Below are positions 11,456 to 22,485 of a stretch of 64,000 bases of DNA, in pieces (position 1 is the first letter of the stretch; every line of letters begins with the position of its first letter). The stretch comes from Roridomyces roridus (lineage: Eukaryota; Basidiomycota; Agaricomycetes; Agaricales; Mycenaceae). The DNA is taken from assembly GCA_029378245.1 (NCBI GenBank), contig JARKIF010000012.1, forward strand, positions 992,001 to 1,056,000, written 5' to 3'. A model generated the notes under the pieces. The model saw nothing but the letters and a program-made list of their open reading frames with translations. It ran no database searches and was not told the origin of the DNA. The translations under genes were made by a program, and so were the position numbers.

Positions 11456-13360
11456 CCCGAATCGAACGGGAAATATTACTTATGCTGCTTGAGGCAAGGG
11501 ATTATGTACCGTCGATAATGTTGCGACCTCCTCGGGGACCCTTGGACCACTATCTCGACTCAGAGTGGGTCGAAGCCAAAGGCTCAGAGCTTACCACCAC
11601 GGGCGAGAAGTTGACCCGTCCGCTCCGAAAGGGAAAAAACGGGAGGTGTTTCCCACACGTGGCAAAGAATTCGATGGGTTGTGCAAAAGCCGCATGAGCC
11701 GCATGCGGCTCTGTGCGGCTTTTTGGCATTGTGCAAAGCCGCACGAACTAAATGACCTGTGATCAATTGGTGATGCACTGCGGATCAATTTGATATCATC
11801 AAGCGACAATTTATGTCCCAAGCGGCCAAGCCGAATTCGAATCGAACGGGTTTACCAAGTACACCTGATTTCGCCGCACAATCACGCTCACTATCCCGCA
11901 CACTCCTGCTAAGTTGCCGGCGGCGAACTACAGGGTGTTGGACTCCAGATCTAAAAAGGGACATGGACAGACGAATCCCACCACACATGATCCAAAGCCC
12001 GAGTCGAACGAGGCAAAGGACGACTAGTTATACGAGCTCCATCGCATCCGTGCGGAAGAGCTGTAGCTGTACGAGAACAAGCGTGAGCTGTCCAGTATGT
12101 AAAATCCATACCTTCGAATTGCGGAGACTGCACACCTGCATCCTGCGTAGAAACGGGCAGTTAGCTAGACTTCACAGACTCACACAACGACCACTAGATA
12201 TCGAAACCGCCGGGGGAAAAATATGAATAACACGAGGACCCATTACCCCAACCCGAATTGAGCGGCAGTACAGCTGAATACTGCTTGAGGCAGACGTGGA
12301 GCGATAAAGGCAGCGCGAATGCAGCCTGAAGGAATGGCATTGGTAGTCATATGCAGATATCAAGTACCACTACCCTGCTTTCGCATAGTCCTTCGGGTGC
12401 CACTCAGCGCCCGGGATTCTGTCCGAGACTTCGTAAATACTAAAAGAAGAAAAAGTAAAGTCCCCCCCCACACACATAGTGTCCCAACCCGAATCGAACG
12501 GAGTTGGGACAGTTTTCAAGCAGTAATCATAGGTCGTCGTGCATAGGCAGTCGGATGCGGAGACGTGGACGAGTAATGAGAAAGGGGCAGGAAATGGAGC
12601 GGTGGCTCTTGCTCGTGTCACAGTGCCGACTCCATATCGCTCGGAAAATGGTGCAGAGCCCGAGTCCGAGGACGAGGACGACTGAGCAGCTTTCCGGCCC
12701 ATCGCGCATCAGGTTGAGGGACTCGAGGACGAGTAGGAACTTCACAGTAAAGCCATCCGCACGCCTTGCGTGAACCATCGACTCCCACGGGCGCTGCTCA
12801 TGCATGAAGAGAACATGAGGGACTTCGAGACTTCAAATATACAATACGAACCAGCTTTTGGATAGTGCGCACCACAAGCTCACGCTCAGCTGGCAAAAGG
12901 TATTACTGTACATGTGCACTCTACCCATGCATCTCCGAGCTCGAATCGAACGAGGGAGATGTCATTGCACGAGACGACTAAGTACTTTGAGCGCGCCCAT
13001 TCGGATGGCAAGCTCGGACTACTACTGTTTCTCCAGTATAAAGGAAACCAACTTTCGGATAGCGTGCGCCACAAGCACGGCGTGCATCTTGTTCTGTCCG
13101 AGACTGTCGAGTGCTTCTGCCAGGTAAGCAAGAGTAGAAAAAGGCAATCGCTTTCCGTCGTAGTGTCCCAGCCCTGAATCGAACAGAGTTTGGCCTCTTT
13201 GCAAGTAAATGGAGACGGGTGACGCAAAGTCGAGTCATATATATATGTAGGCCGTCGGGAATATCGATAGTCCGATACTGCACTTGTCTCATGCGCGGCG
13301 ATGTTTTGGGGAGGAAACAAGGATTGGATAGGTGGTTGACGTCCTGAGCTCCAGTCGAAG
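11456..13360. repeat. dispersed copies of a CCCGARTCGAACGGG-like motif
   Basis: Between 11456 and 13360 a near-palindromic motif with core GARTCGAACG recurs about every 150-400 nt: 11456, about 11837, 11998, 12247, 12488, about 12937, 13172 and a weaker one at about 13349. At 12478 and 13162 it is preceded by TAGTGTCCCA. Related copies, in either orientation, occur at about 27085, 27203, 49491, 49676, 63609 and 63848. It is not a tRNA T-arm, since no acceptor or anticodon arms are present. Otherwise this 2.3-kb stretch holds no convincing gene. Confidence 0.55.
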
Positions 13361-13621
13361 GAGGCCGGTGCGATATGTAGTCAGTGTGAACGACTGTTAC
13401 AAGGCGGCGTGGAACGTTGGTATTGCTTCAGAGTACTGACCGCAGCTGCCAGATACACAGATGAAAACGAGTTAGTAGCGGTGGGATCGTAGGAGTTGAG
13501 CGCGAGGAGTTGGCGAGGAGGAAGTGCTTGTTTCTCAATGCCTGAACGCAGTAGTGAACGATTCAAAGACATTTCATTGGATAGTATGCACACTCTAAAC
13601 GCCTCCGTACCCAGCCAACGT

Positions 13622-14083
13622 CTAGTGGGCGTGGTTCTTGTGGTGCTCTGCAATGCGTCCGACGTTAGCTTGCTCACGGGTAAAGCCAGTGTACGCGTAC
13701 TCAGATGCACTGTCAAAGTCCCGCTAAGTAAACGAAACCGGGCAGAGATCAGCAAACGCACTCTGGTAGTCGATCGTGTATCCGATGAGGAACAGTCCGC
13801 CAATGATAGCGAGGACGGGGCCCCCAGACGCATTCTTGCCACTGAAGAACCGAGCCTTGATACCGCCGTAGCGAGGAGGTGCAGCGCCTTTCGGGAGCTT
13901 GGAGTAAAAGTCGACGAGAGGGCCAAGACCGCCCCCGGAATTACCGGACTGGATTCAGAGGCGGGGTGAGTACGATGGGTGGCGGAAGTCGGGGGAGCTG
14001 AGGATGCGTACGAAGAGGCCGGGGGTGGCGATTTTGGGCGGCACTAGGCCGCCGAGCTGACGACGGAGAGGCGACGGGTGCAT
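13622..14083 (-). CDS. ATP17: mitochondrial F1Fo ATP synthase subunit f
   Basis: Four exons, complement(13622..13647, 13701..13709, 13762..13948, 14012..14083), give 294 nt and 97 aa. LGGLVPPKIATPG begins the protein; LGPLVDFYSKLPKG, GGIKARFFSGKNASGG and the membrane segment PVLAIIGGLFLIGYTIDY follow. The end MHLKHHKNHAH is the conserved C-terminus of fungal subunit f. This is a small single-span subunit of the Fo stator base in the inner mitochondrial membrane. Exon 3 is 9 nt; skipping it would remove MHL and keep the frame. ATG at 14083 is the first in frame after the promoter side; an upstream start is possible. Confidence 0.88.
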
Positions 14084-15427
14084 GACGGGACGGAAGAGAG
14101 CTGGCGCTATATGGGGAAGTTAGGATCAGAAGGTCCCATCACCCGCTTCTGGAAAGACAAGGTGTGCCTTCGCTCCGCTCCGGCAATGGCAGATTTATGT
14201 AATTTGTAAAGGCTCAGTGAGGCTTTGGTCGGAAATCTGGTTCAAGTTGAGTGCAGAATAAAGCAGGAGATGTATTTCATTGAGCTCTACCAACTTCTAA
14301 CTATTAACTAAGCAATGGACGCGATTATACTTGTATGATGACAGCCGGCGAGCCCGATTCGTAAAGAGATTTCATCTAACGCGTTGAGCGATTCTTTACA
14401 CTGACCACACACACTCTTCCAGCAGCGCCCATCGGGGTGAAAAGAAAAACTCCCCTCCGCCGTGAGACTGCTGCGCGCTCATTACTGGAAAGTGGATGTT
14501 GCCCAGGAAGCCGTACGTTCAGTCTCGCGCCGCCACTCCGCAATCCAGAGCGAGTCCATATCTGAAGTCGAAAAATCAGTGCTCGAGAAGAAGATATCGA
14601 GGTTATGTAGGGCGGCGAGTTGCGAACGTAAAGTTCGACAGCCTACGACAGGAGGTGGTACTTGTGCCGCATGAGGCGTGATTGATGCTCGAGATTCCGG
14701 GGACCCGGGCACTGCGTGTTCGGAGTCCGTTCTTATCCAAATTCTGGAATCAAGCCCATTCTGTTTGCTGGATGAGCGCCGAGCGATCTTGCGTCGTGGT
14801 GTAGTGGAGTTCTACTTATGTGGGTTATGCCGGGGACGCGTAATGGCTGCGGAACGGCGAAGCGGTCGTTTGCAGTTCAAATGCTGTGGGGTTGGGCTTC
14901 TGCGATCTGTCAAAAAGCTGTAGAGATTTTGATCTTAAAATGATAATGGAATTCGACAGAGAGCTGGAGGAAGACCGGTGCTGCAAGGAGAGAGATGAGT
15001 GTAAGGAGCAAGTACAAATGGGGATTGAACAAACAAAAACCAAAGAATCGAGAGCCATTTCGTTAAAGAACGGATAATCCCGTCACCTGGCTGAGTGCGC
15101 CCACATGTCGACCACACCGTCCATGAGCCACACTTTCAAACCCATCCAGGCGGCTGTAGGCCTTCCGAGTCTTCTATCCACAGTGGGTTCAGCCTCCTTC
15201 AATTTCCTATTGCACTCTGAACGTAGAACTGCCGAACCTGTGTCTCTGCTGCCCCTTGGAGAATTTGAAGCTTGGAGACCGGCTTTTCCTGGCTTTTCGT
15301 GGGTCCGCGCACGTTACGTTGACGCCAGAGAGAAGACTTGCCTTGACATCGGCCGCCATCGCTGAAAAATCCCGGCAAGAAATCATGCCTCCGAGTCTCC
15401 GATATCAAACTCAGAGGGCTTTCCACC
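14084..15427. other. no gene seen
   Basis: About 1.3 kb upstream of the ATP synthase subunit f gene. Open frames such as 14886-15077 are short and have no homologue I can recognise. At 14163 there is a TGCCTTCGCTCCGCTCCGGCA-type inverted repeat that recurs at 28219. Confidence 0.5.
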
Positions 15428-15520
15428 ATGCCACCTCTCCAACTCCCACCCGAACTCATTCTGGTGTGGTCGTCGATTACCTCTCAGACGAACTACGAGC
15501 TCTGCCAACCTGTTCTGATT
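15428..15520 (+). pseudogene. F-box N-terminal remnant with a frameshift
   Basis: ATG at 15428 reads PPLQLPPELILV, the start of a typical Agaricomycete F-box. The continuation VVDYLSDELRAL lies in another frame, so one frameshift separates the two halves of the motif. No downstream F-box-family coding sequence follows. Short length makes this tentative. Confidence 0.35.
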
Positions 15521-15910
15521 CGAATTGCGTTCCATTTGCTCGTCACGCCCCAAGGCCCGAAAGCCGGCTATCATCAAGAGATCCGCCTGTTCTGGCGACG
15601 CCTCGCGTACATAGCGACCGGGAGGCGATCCCTGTGCGGTTATTTTCTACTTAGCCTCGAAGGAGTTCTCACTCGTCTCAGCCGGTTGTCGGCATCCTCG
15701 GCGAGATAAGTAGCCCACCGCCGCTGTCGTCCTGAGTGGCGGAATGGCATCATCTAGCCTATTCCAGTTGTCTTCCGGCTGAGTAGTCAGGGTCGTGCAA
15801 GCGAAAACGATCTTCTGTTACTTCTCGTTAAACGAACGCCTAACCTTAGGAACCATCTGAACCATCCCGCAGTCCCGCACGGATGCTTATCATGCGTTGC
15901 CGGGCAATTT

Positions 15911-15916
15911 TATAAG
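15911..15916 (+). promoter_or_regulatory. TATA box of the GMC oxidoreductase gene
   Basis: TATAAG, 49 nt upstream of the chosen start codon. It lies downstream of an in-frame upstream open stretch and so argues for ATG 15960 as the start. Confidence 0.5.
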
Positions 15917-15959
15917 TAGGCAAGGATTCTGGGATGGATTTCTCCAACGACCGACCGCG

Positions 15960-18330
15960 ATGCTCGCCCCGGCCTTGACTGTCCTCTCCCTCTTCAGCGC
16001 CGTCGGTCTTTGTAACTTATACGAGGATGTCGCCGACCTCCCTGGCTTCCAATACGACTTTGTCATCATCGGAGGTGCGTCTCTGCAGTGCGGTATCCCG
16101 GTGGTGCAGCTAAATTGTTCCATTCCAAGGTGGAACGGCAGGGAACGCGCTCGCGTCGCGTCTCACCGAGAACCCGAACGTAGCTGTGCTCGTTCTTGAA
16201 GCAGGACTCAACCCTGGAAGCGACCCCAACGTCGCTGTGCCATTCCTTTCTGGTGGTGTATCTGCTAACGCCACTATCTACTCGTGGAGTAAGTGCACAA
16301 ATCCTTCTTCGATATTTGTTCTAACGACGCTTTAGACTATACCACAATACCGCAGGCCGGCGCCGACGGCATTGCCTATCCTTTCAGTCGGGGTGAGTCA
16401 GGCACGACGAGTGCTGTCCTCAACTGACGGTCTGATTCAGCATTCATGCTTGGTGGTTGCAGCGCCCACAGTACGCGGCAGTTTCCTTCTGTACCACTCG
16501 TTGCTCTAACACTTGAATGGCAGACGGCCTGGCTTACACTCGCGGAGCCGATTCCGATTGGGATCGCTACGCCACTATTTCGGGAGATTCGGGGTGGTCG
16601 TGGAACTCGGTTTTGCCGTATTTCAAGAAGGTGCGTGGTTGTGCGGTATCGTCTTGACATGCCACTGATGCTCGGCGTCGACAGGCTGAGCAGTGGACGG
16701 CACCGTCGGACAACCATAACACCGCCGGCCAGTACACGCCCTCTGTACACGGCACTTCTGGACCTATCCAAGTGAGCTTGGCGGGGTACACTTGGAGCGA
16801 GTTCCAGGGACACGTCCTGCAGACGACCAAGGAGCTCCCCAACGAATTTCCCTTCAACCAGGATCCCAACTCGGGCAAGCCCCTCGGTATTGGTACGTTG
16901 TGTTCTGCTTTCCCTCTCACGCCGTCTGAGAATAGGCAGGCTACATGCAATCCACCATCGGAAACGGTGCGCGCAGTTCCAGCGCCACGGGTTATTTGAA
17001 CTCTACTGTTCTCGCCCGTTCCAACCTCCACGTTTTATTACACGCCCAAGTCTCGAAACTCGTCAACCCTGTGGCGAGCCGAGTCGTACCTAGCGAGCCT
17101 ACTGCCTTTGGCGGTGTGCAGTTCAGGTTTGGTACGTGTGCCTCATCGCTTCTGTTCCTCGTCGTTGATTCAATTTAGACGGAACCCTCTACGTCGCCAA
17201 CGCCACCAAGGAGATCATTCTCTCTGCAGGTACGCATGTCCATGATGCCGTTCTAATTCAAACGCTAACGTATCTCAGGACCCATCGGCACGCCCTCCAT
17301 CTTGATGCACTCGGGTGTCGGTGACAGCGCGGTTCTCAAGCCCCTGGGCATCCCCGTCGTCCGAGACCTGCCCAGCGTGGGCAAGAACTCGTCCGAGCAC
17401 CCCTACGGCGGTCTCCAATGGCCCGTCACCTCGAACCAAACGATCGAGGCTCTCTACTCCAGCACGTCCGTGATGGACTCCTCCATGGCGCAGTGGACCA
17501 AGTCCCGCACGGGTCCCATGGTCGACGCCCCGCCTGGTCCTATGCTTGCGTGGTTGAGGTTGCCTGCGAACTCCACCACGCTTCAGAAGTATCCCGACCC
17601 GTCGTCGGGCGCCGATGCGCCTCACTTTGAGGTTCTCTTCCAGGTGTGTATCTTTCGTGACGCTCCGATTCTGTTTCAACTAAATGAATCGATCGTTTTC
17701 AGCCCTCGGGTCTCGATATTTACGGGCCGGGGCCGTACACTCCTACCGTTAGTCTCACTCTGGGCCTCGTCAGCCCCGCCAGCCGTGCGTCTCCCTCCCT
17801 CCCTCCTTTTCTTCCGCATCGTCCTGACAGTATCCAACAGGCGGCTCGGTAACAATCAACAGCGCCGACCCCTTCGCTGCCCCAGTCATCGACCTCGGCC
17901 TCTTCTCCAACGACTTTGACGCCTCCGCATTCGCCGAAGGTCTCCAACTCATCACGAAAATCGCCAGTGCGCCAAACTGGAAAGGTTACCTCGGCGCCCC
18001 GGTGCTCGATATCAGCACGATGAGCTTGGACGACATTATCGCGCATGTCCGAGGTGCGTCTGGGCCGGGGTATCATTTCGTTGGGACGGCGGGGATGTCG
18101 CCACGGGGTGCGCAGTACGGGGCTGTGGATCCGGATTTGAAGGTGAAAGGGATTTATGGGTTGAGGGTTGTTGATGTTTCTGTTTTGGTGAGTGTTCAAC
18201 GTTTAACTTTGACGAGCTCGTTGCTGATGAGGTGCTGTAGCCTGTTGTCCCGGCAGCGCATACTCAGGCTGCGGCGTATGTCGTTGCTGAGCGTGCCGCT
18301 GACTTGATCAAGTCGCAATGGAATTTGTAA
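15960..18330 (+). CDS. secreted GMC oxidoreductase (aryl-alcohol oxidase-like)
   Basis: Twelve exons: 15960-16074, 16130-16288, 16336-16392, 16441-16470, 16524-16630, 16685-16892, 16940-17131, 17179-17229, 17279-17643, 17703-17784, 17841-18187, 18241-18330, total 1803 nt and 600 aa. Residues 1-18 form a signal peptide (MLAPALTVLSLFSAVGLC). FVIIGGGTAGNALASRL is the FAD ADP-binding motif, GGCSAHNGLAYTRG the first GMC signature and AGPIGTPSILMHSGVG the second. Both active-site histidines are present: HFVGTAGM and PVVPAAHTQ. Length equals the usual 590-620 aa. Such flavoenzymes oxidise aryl or other alcohols outside the cell and yield H2O2 for lignocellulose breakdown; the exact substrate is an inference. 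It is convergent with the downstream hydrolase, 194 bp away. Confidence 0.93.
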
Positions 18331-18523
18331 ACTCTGAATCTCTTGGGTTTGTTACATATTGTATACTTCAGGACAATACCGTCCTAGCCACTCGTTTGTC
18401 AATCTCCCTCGTTTTTTGTTTGATATGTTACACATACAGTCGTGTTTAGTAAATGGAATGGATTTTGTTGTGGATTTGAACGTGGTACAAGTTACAACGA
18501 ACAAGCAGGTGAACACATCCGTA

Positions 18524-19622
18524 TCAAGCCATGAACCTATCAAACCACCTAACAATCCCACTCGCACTTTCCTCCTTGGTATACCCTAATTGAATTCAAG
18601 CGCATCAAGCACTCAACGAGAAGGAAGAAAAGAAACTCACTCTCATACGCATCCTCCATATTCCCCCTCAACGCAAACCCATGTTCGATGCCCGAGAAAA
18701 GCTGGACCTGGAACGTCCGATTTTTCTCCATCAGCAGTTCTTCAGCGCGATGCCGCGAGGCGGTGGGGAAGGTATGGTCTGTTTGCGCGCAGGAAAGCAA
18801 GATCGGGCGAGCGCAGTTGATGAAATGGCTTTCGTTGAGGAAGGCTGGGTGCGCGAATGCGCCTACGCCTGCCTTCGGACTGAGTGGGAGTAGTTATCAA
18901 CTTCAAGGGAAAAGAAAACGAACAGGCGGTGGAGGATGATTCGGACAGCGCGTCCATGACATATGGTGCGCCGAAGCAGTATCCGACAGCAGCGTATTTC
19001 GTCTCTGGGGTTCCTGGGAAAACGTTCAGTTGGCGAGGGGTGCGCTCATATTTAGTACCGACCGAATTGTTCTTTGACTGCATCTATCCACTTGGGCACA
19101 GCTACTTTGGCGAAAGCCTGGTGCTTGGCCTTCCATTCTTCGTAGTCGAAGCCAGGGTTAGGCTCTGTTCGACTTTTGCGATGCAAGTGCACGGGATCCT
19201 ATGAAGCCAGTCTCACAAAACAACCTTCCCTCCAGAAAGTACGACCTACCCCCCGGAAATAGTCAAGGGCTAGAACAAGGAAGCCTGCACAGACATGAAC
19301 GAAAAAGTCCCACAACCTTTGACCGCACACCACACACCTTGCGCAGCGAAAAAATCGCACAAGAGTTGGCCATTCACAAAAGTGTCTATTCCCCACACGT
19401 CGGGAAAATACCTGCAAAATCGCTGTCACCACACTAGCTCAGGAACACGAAATTCAAAACCCACAAAATGACACGATTTTCCTTGGCGGACGTGGGCGGG
19501 CGGGAGATGTATGTCTGGACTTCGGCGATGGGGATGAAAGTTCCTTTAGGCGCACCCTCGTGGGGAAAGGAATTGAGGCAGCAGTCGCCTGGGGGGATTG
19601 CAAGGACGGGGTCGGACGACAT
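18524..19622 (-). CDS. dienelactone hydrolase-family protein
   Basis: Seven exons, complement(18524..18585, 18641..18879, 18947..19013, 19063..19198, 19250..19284, 19338..19411, 19465..19622), 771 nt and 256 aa. VWGIDTFVNGQLLCDFF and GFLVLALDYFRGDPV are typical of the family. The catalytic triad is visible as Cys in GYCFGAPY, Asp in QTDHTFPT and His in EHGFAL. No signal peptide, so probably cytosolic. The family opens dienelactones or related esters during aromatic catabolism. The donor at 18946 (GTCCGA) is weak but is the only one that keeps the frame. It diverges from the MFS transporter. Confidence 0.9.
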
Positions 19623-19836
19623 GGTTCTTCCTTCTTCCGAGCGCTTGAGGCTGAATTAAAAGGCGGCGTGCCTGGGGCCCCATGCCGTAAATGCGGGGCG
19701 GGTGGGAGCTTGGCGTGAGCAGCTGATTGCAGCTGATCAGTCCCGTGGTTGATTCAAGGAACGCGATTGGTCGGGTGCGTCATCCCATAAAAGACTGGTC
19801 ACACGCAGACGCGCCTTTTTCGTTCCTCTCCCACTC
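19623..19836. promoter_or_regulatory. bidirectional promoter between hydrolase and transporter
   Basis: The start codons of the hydrolase (19622, minus) and the transporter (19837, plus) are 214 bp apart. On the transporter side there is an inverted CCAAT (ATTGG at 19766) and a TATA-like CATAAAAG at about 19786. On the hydrolase side the complement of GAATTAAAAG at 19652 gives a TATA-like box. A GC-rich GCGGGGCGGG stretch lies in the middle. Shared control is an inference from spacing. Confidence 0.55.
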
Positions 19837-22485
19837 ATGGCTTCCCCTCTCGCACGGTCTGAAAGCGTACTGACGGGGACATCCACCTCCACCGATGTTC
19901 TGGAGAAGGAAAAGGTCACCGCCAAACCGAACCTCGGCGCCATATCCGAGGGCGAAGAAGACGAGAATGTGGGGTACAGCGTCTACAAGCAGGGTCTGGA
20001 GGAGCACGCCGAAATTACACCCGAGGAGAATAGGGCCATCCGGTGGCGGATCGACCTGACTATCCTCGTTATATTCTTGGTGACGCAGACGCTGCAGTTT
20101 CTGGATGTCCGTTTATCAACTCATTTGCGAGGGTGGGACTGAGCTTTTGACAGAAAACGGCACTCAACTATGCAAACCTCTTTGGGTACCAGAAGGCGCT
20201 GGGTTTGCATGGGATGCAGTTCAAGTACGTCGTTGATAATTGAACTCTCTTGGGATGCAAGTTCACCTAGTCCCAGTTGGCTGTCGGGAATGGTTTACTT
20301 TGGCTACGCCGTCACGCAGTATCCTATTCAAATCCTTATTGGAAGGTATCCGGCACAGAAGGTTCTCTCGATTACCGTCTTTTTGTGGGGACTCTGCGTC
20401 TTGACTAGTGCGTCCTTCCTCGCTCGTATCCGCTGTACTCATGACGACTCAGTGGTGAAATGCACCAACTTCAAGACTGCGATGGTCAATCGCTTCTTCT
20501 TGGGCATGTTTGAAGCGTCTGTTTCGCCCAGTCTGACCTTGATGACGTGCGTTGGTTTCATTGAATTCCAGCGTTATGCTGATTATCTTTCTTACAGCGG
20601 TTGGTGGTGGACACGCGTCAGTATTGCCCTTCCTCGTTTTTGCTCTCCATCTGACAGTCGTTTAGCAAGAAATCCCGCTGAGGCAATTCATTTGTGCGCG
20701 TCCGTTTTGAACCCACCCGATTTGAGGCTAACCTCTGTAGGGTACTCCGCTCTCGGATGGGGTGGCATCATCGGCAGTTACACGTCCAGTATGCCCCCTT
20801 TGACTTCATTGTTCCCGCTAAAATACATACACAAGCTGGTATTTCACGAATCAGCCCAACGGCTCCAGGTCCAGAGAAATGGCAATACATGTGCGTCCCT
20901 CGACTTCATAGTCCATTTTCTACTGACGCCGCGCAGATTCTACATCCTGGGCTCCATCACGATGCTCTGGGCGATCCTCCTGTATTTCTTGCTCCCGGAC
21001 TCACCCGTACATCTTCCCTCCCTTCACCCACTTCAAATCTTGACGAAAGCGTAGGCCACAGCGTACTTCCTCAGCCCCCGTATGCGTATCCTCGCCGTCC
21101 AACGTGTCGCGTCAAACCAGCTTGGAATCAAGAACAAGAAGTTCAAACGCGAGCAGGTTTGGTTCGCTTGTGCGTGTCGCATGTTTCCTTTCTTCCACAT
21201 TTAAACCAGCTTTGTGTAGTCCGCGATGTCAAAATCTGGATTCTCTTCTCCTCCGTTTTCGCTGCGGCGATCCCGAATGGCGTTGTTAGGTGTGTGACTC
21301 TTTCCCTTGCCCGTATTTGCATTGATGACGACGCGTACAGCAATTTCTCCTCCGTCATCATGTAAGTTTTGTATCTTCCAGCGCTGTAACAATTAACCAT
21401 CGTCCACAGCCAAGATATGGGCTTCTCCAGTGTGTTTCCACTTCCAGTCACATGATATCGTCCTTGACGATCAACTTGCAGCCACCAAAACGACCGTCCT
21501 CAAGAGCGTCGGCGACATCACGCAAATCGTCGCCCTCCTCGTCGCCGGCTTCATCACCATCAACTTCGAGAACACGCGTCTCATCGTAACCACCTGCGCG
21601 AACATCATCTGCGTCGTCGCTGCTGCGTGTATGGCTTACCTCCCCCGGGACAAAGTGTGGATGCGGCTGGTGGCGTTTTGGTTTGTGAATTGTCAGTCGG
21701 TTGGATTCGTGCGTTGTCTCTTTCCTTTTTTTGTCTGGATTAATGTTGAGGATGCTACGTAGGCTGCTGGTCTCGTGATGGTGTCCTCGAATATGGGAGG
21801 GTACACGCATAGAGTGAGTTTCAACTCGATTCCTCTGTATATGTTGCTCTAATACTAAAGGCATTTTAGACTATCGCTTCGGGCATATTCTTGTCAGTCT
21901 GCCTTCTGTTGTGCGCCCACAGAGGAGGCTTGATACTCACTTCTACCAGTACGGCGTATTGCTTCGGGAACGTTGCCGGTCCTTTTGTGTAAGTTCCTCG
22001 ACTGCTCGACCGCACATTCTTTTTATTGATGAATACAGGGTGTACGCACATACTTCTACTGAGTTTCAAAGCCATTGACCGCGCACAGGAAACAATCTCA
22101 AGCACCGTTCTATGTGAGTCGCCAGCCACACATCAGGCCGTGCACTTACAGTTTCCAATGTCCAATAGCAAGACGCCACAGCCGGGCTACTCGCCGGATA
22201 CACCGTACGCTTCCTTCCTCTCCTCTTCTCCCCCTTTACCACTCACCAGAATACATTCCCAACAGATCAAACTATGCTGCGAGATCATCTTGTTGACGTA
22301 CATGTTCATGAGCAACCGCCGGCGGGATAAGAAGTACGGGCCGCCTGATTTGGCTGCGTCAAAGGAGGCGGGGATGCAGGATAAGACTGAGTTTGAGAAT
22401 AAGGTGCGTTGATGTATGCGTTCGTTCGGGTTGAATGGAGAGCTGATGGAATCATGTTATCTAGGATTTCCGGTATGTGTTGTAA
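19837..22485 (+). CDS. MFS transporter, Dal5/anion:cation symporter type
   Basis: Twenty-one exons from 19837 to TAA at 22483-22485 sum to 1572 nt and 523 aa. The first exon, 19837-20106, encodes an acidic cytosolic N-terminus and the first helix ending TQTLQFLD. Downstream landmarks are NYANLFGYQ, MVYFGYAVTQYPIQILIGRYP, RFFLGMFEASVSPSLTLM, TRQEIPLRQFIWYSALGWGG, LLYFLLPDSP and the C-terminal FRYVL. These are characteristic of fungal allantoate permease-like carriers with 12 helices in the plasma membrane. Several exons are tiny (19, 20, 21 nt). The 100-nt intron at 21989-22088 is long for this genome and might hide a further micro-exon. The substrate is probably a small organic anion or amide. 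Confidence 0.88.

Noticed and set aside
11456..13360. tRNA gene cluster suggested by repeated TCGAAC strings
   Set aside because: No copy has matching acceptor, D or anticodon arms around the T-loop-like core.
13381..13926. 181-codon minus-strand frame
   Set aside because: It overlaps ATP synthase subunit f in another frame; the spliced model matches a known family end to end.
17275..17679. 134-codon minus-strand frame in the GMC gene
   Set aside because: It is antisense to a long exon with strong GMC motifs; codon-biased exons give such shadows.
21448..21864. 138-codon minus-strand frame
   Set aside because: Shadow of transporter exons; histidine- and arginine-rich composition with no motif.
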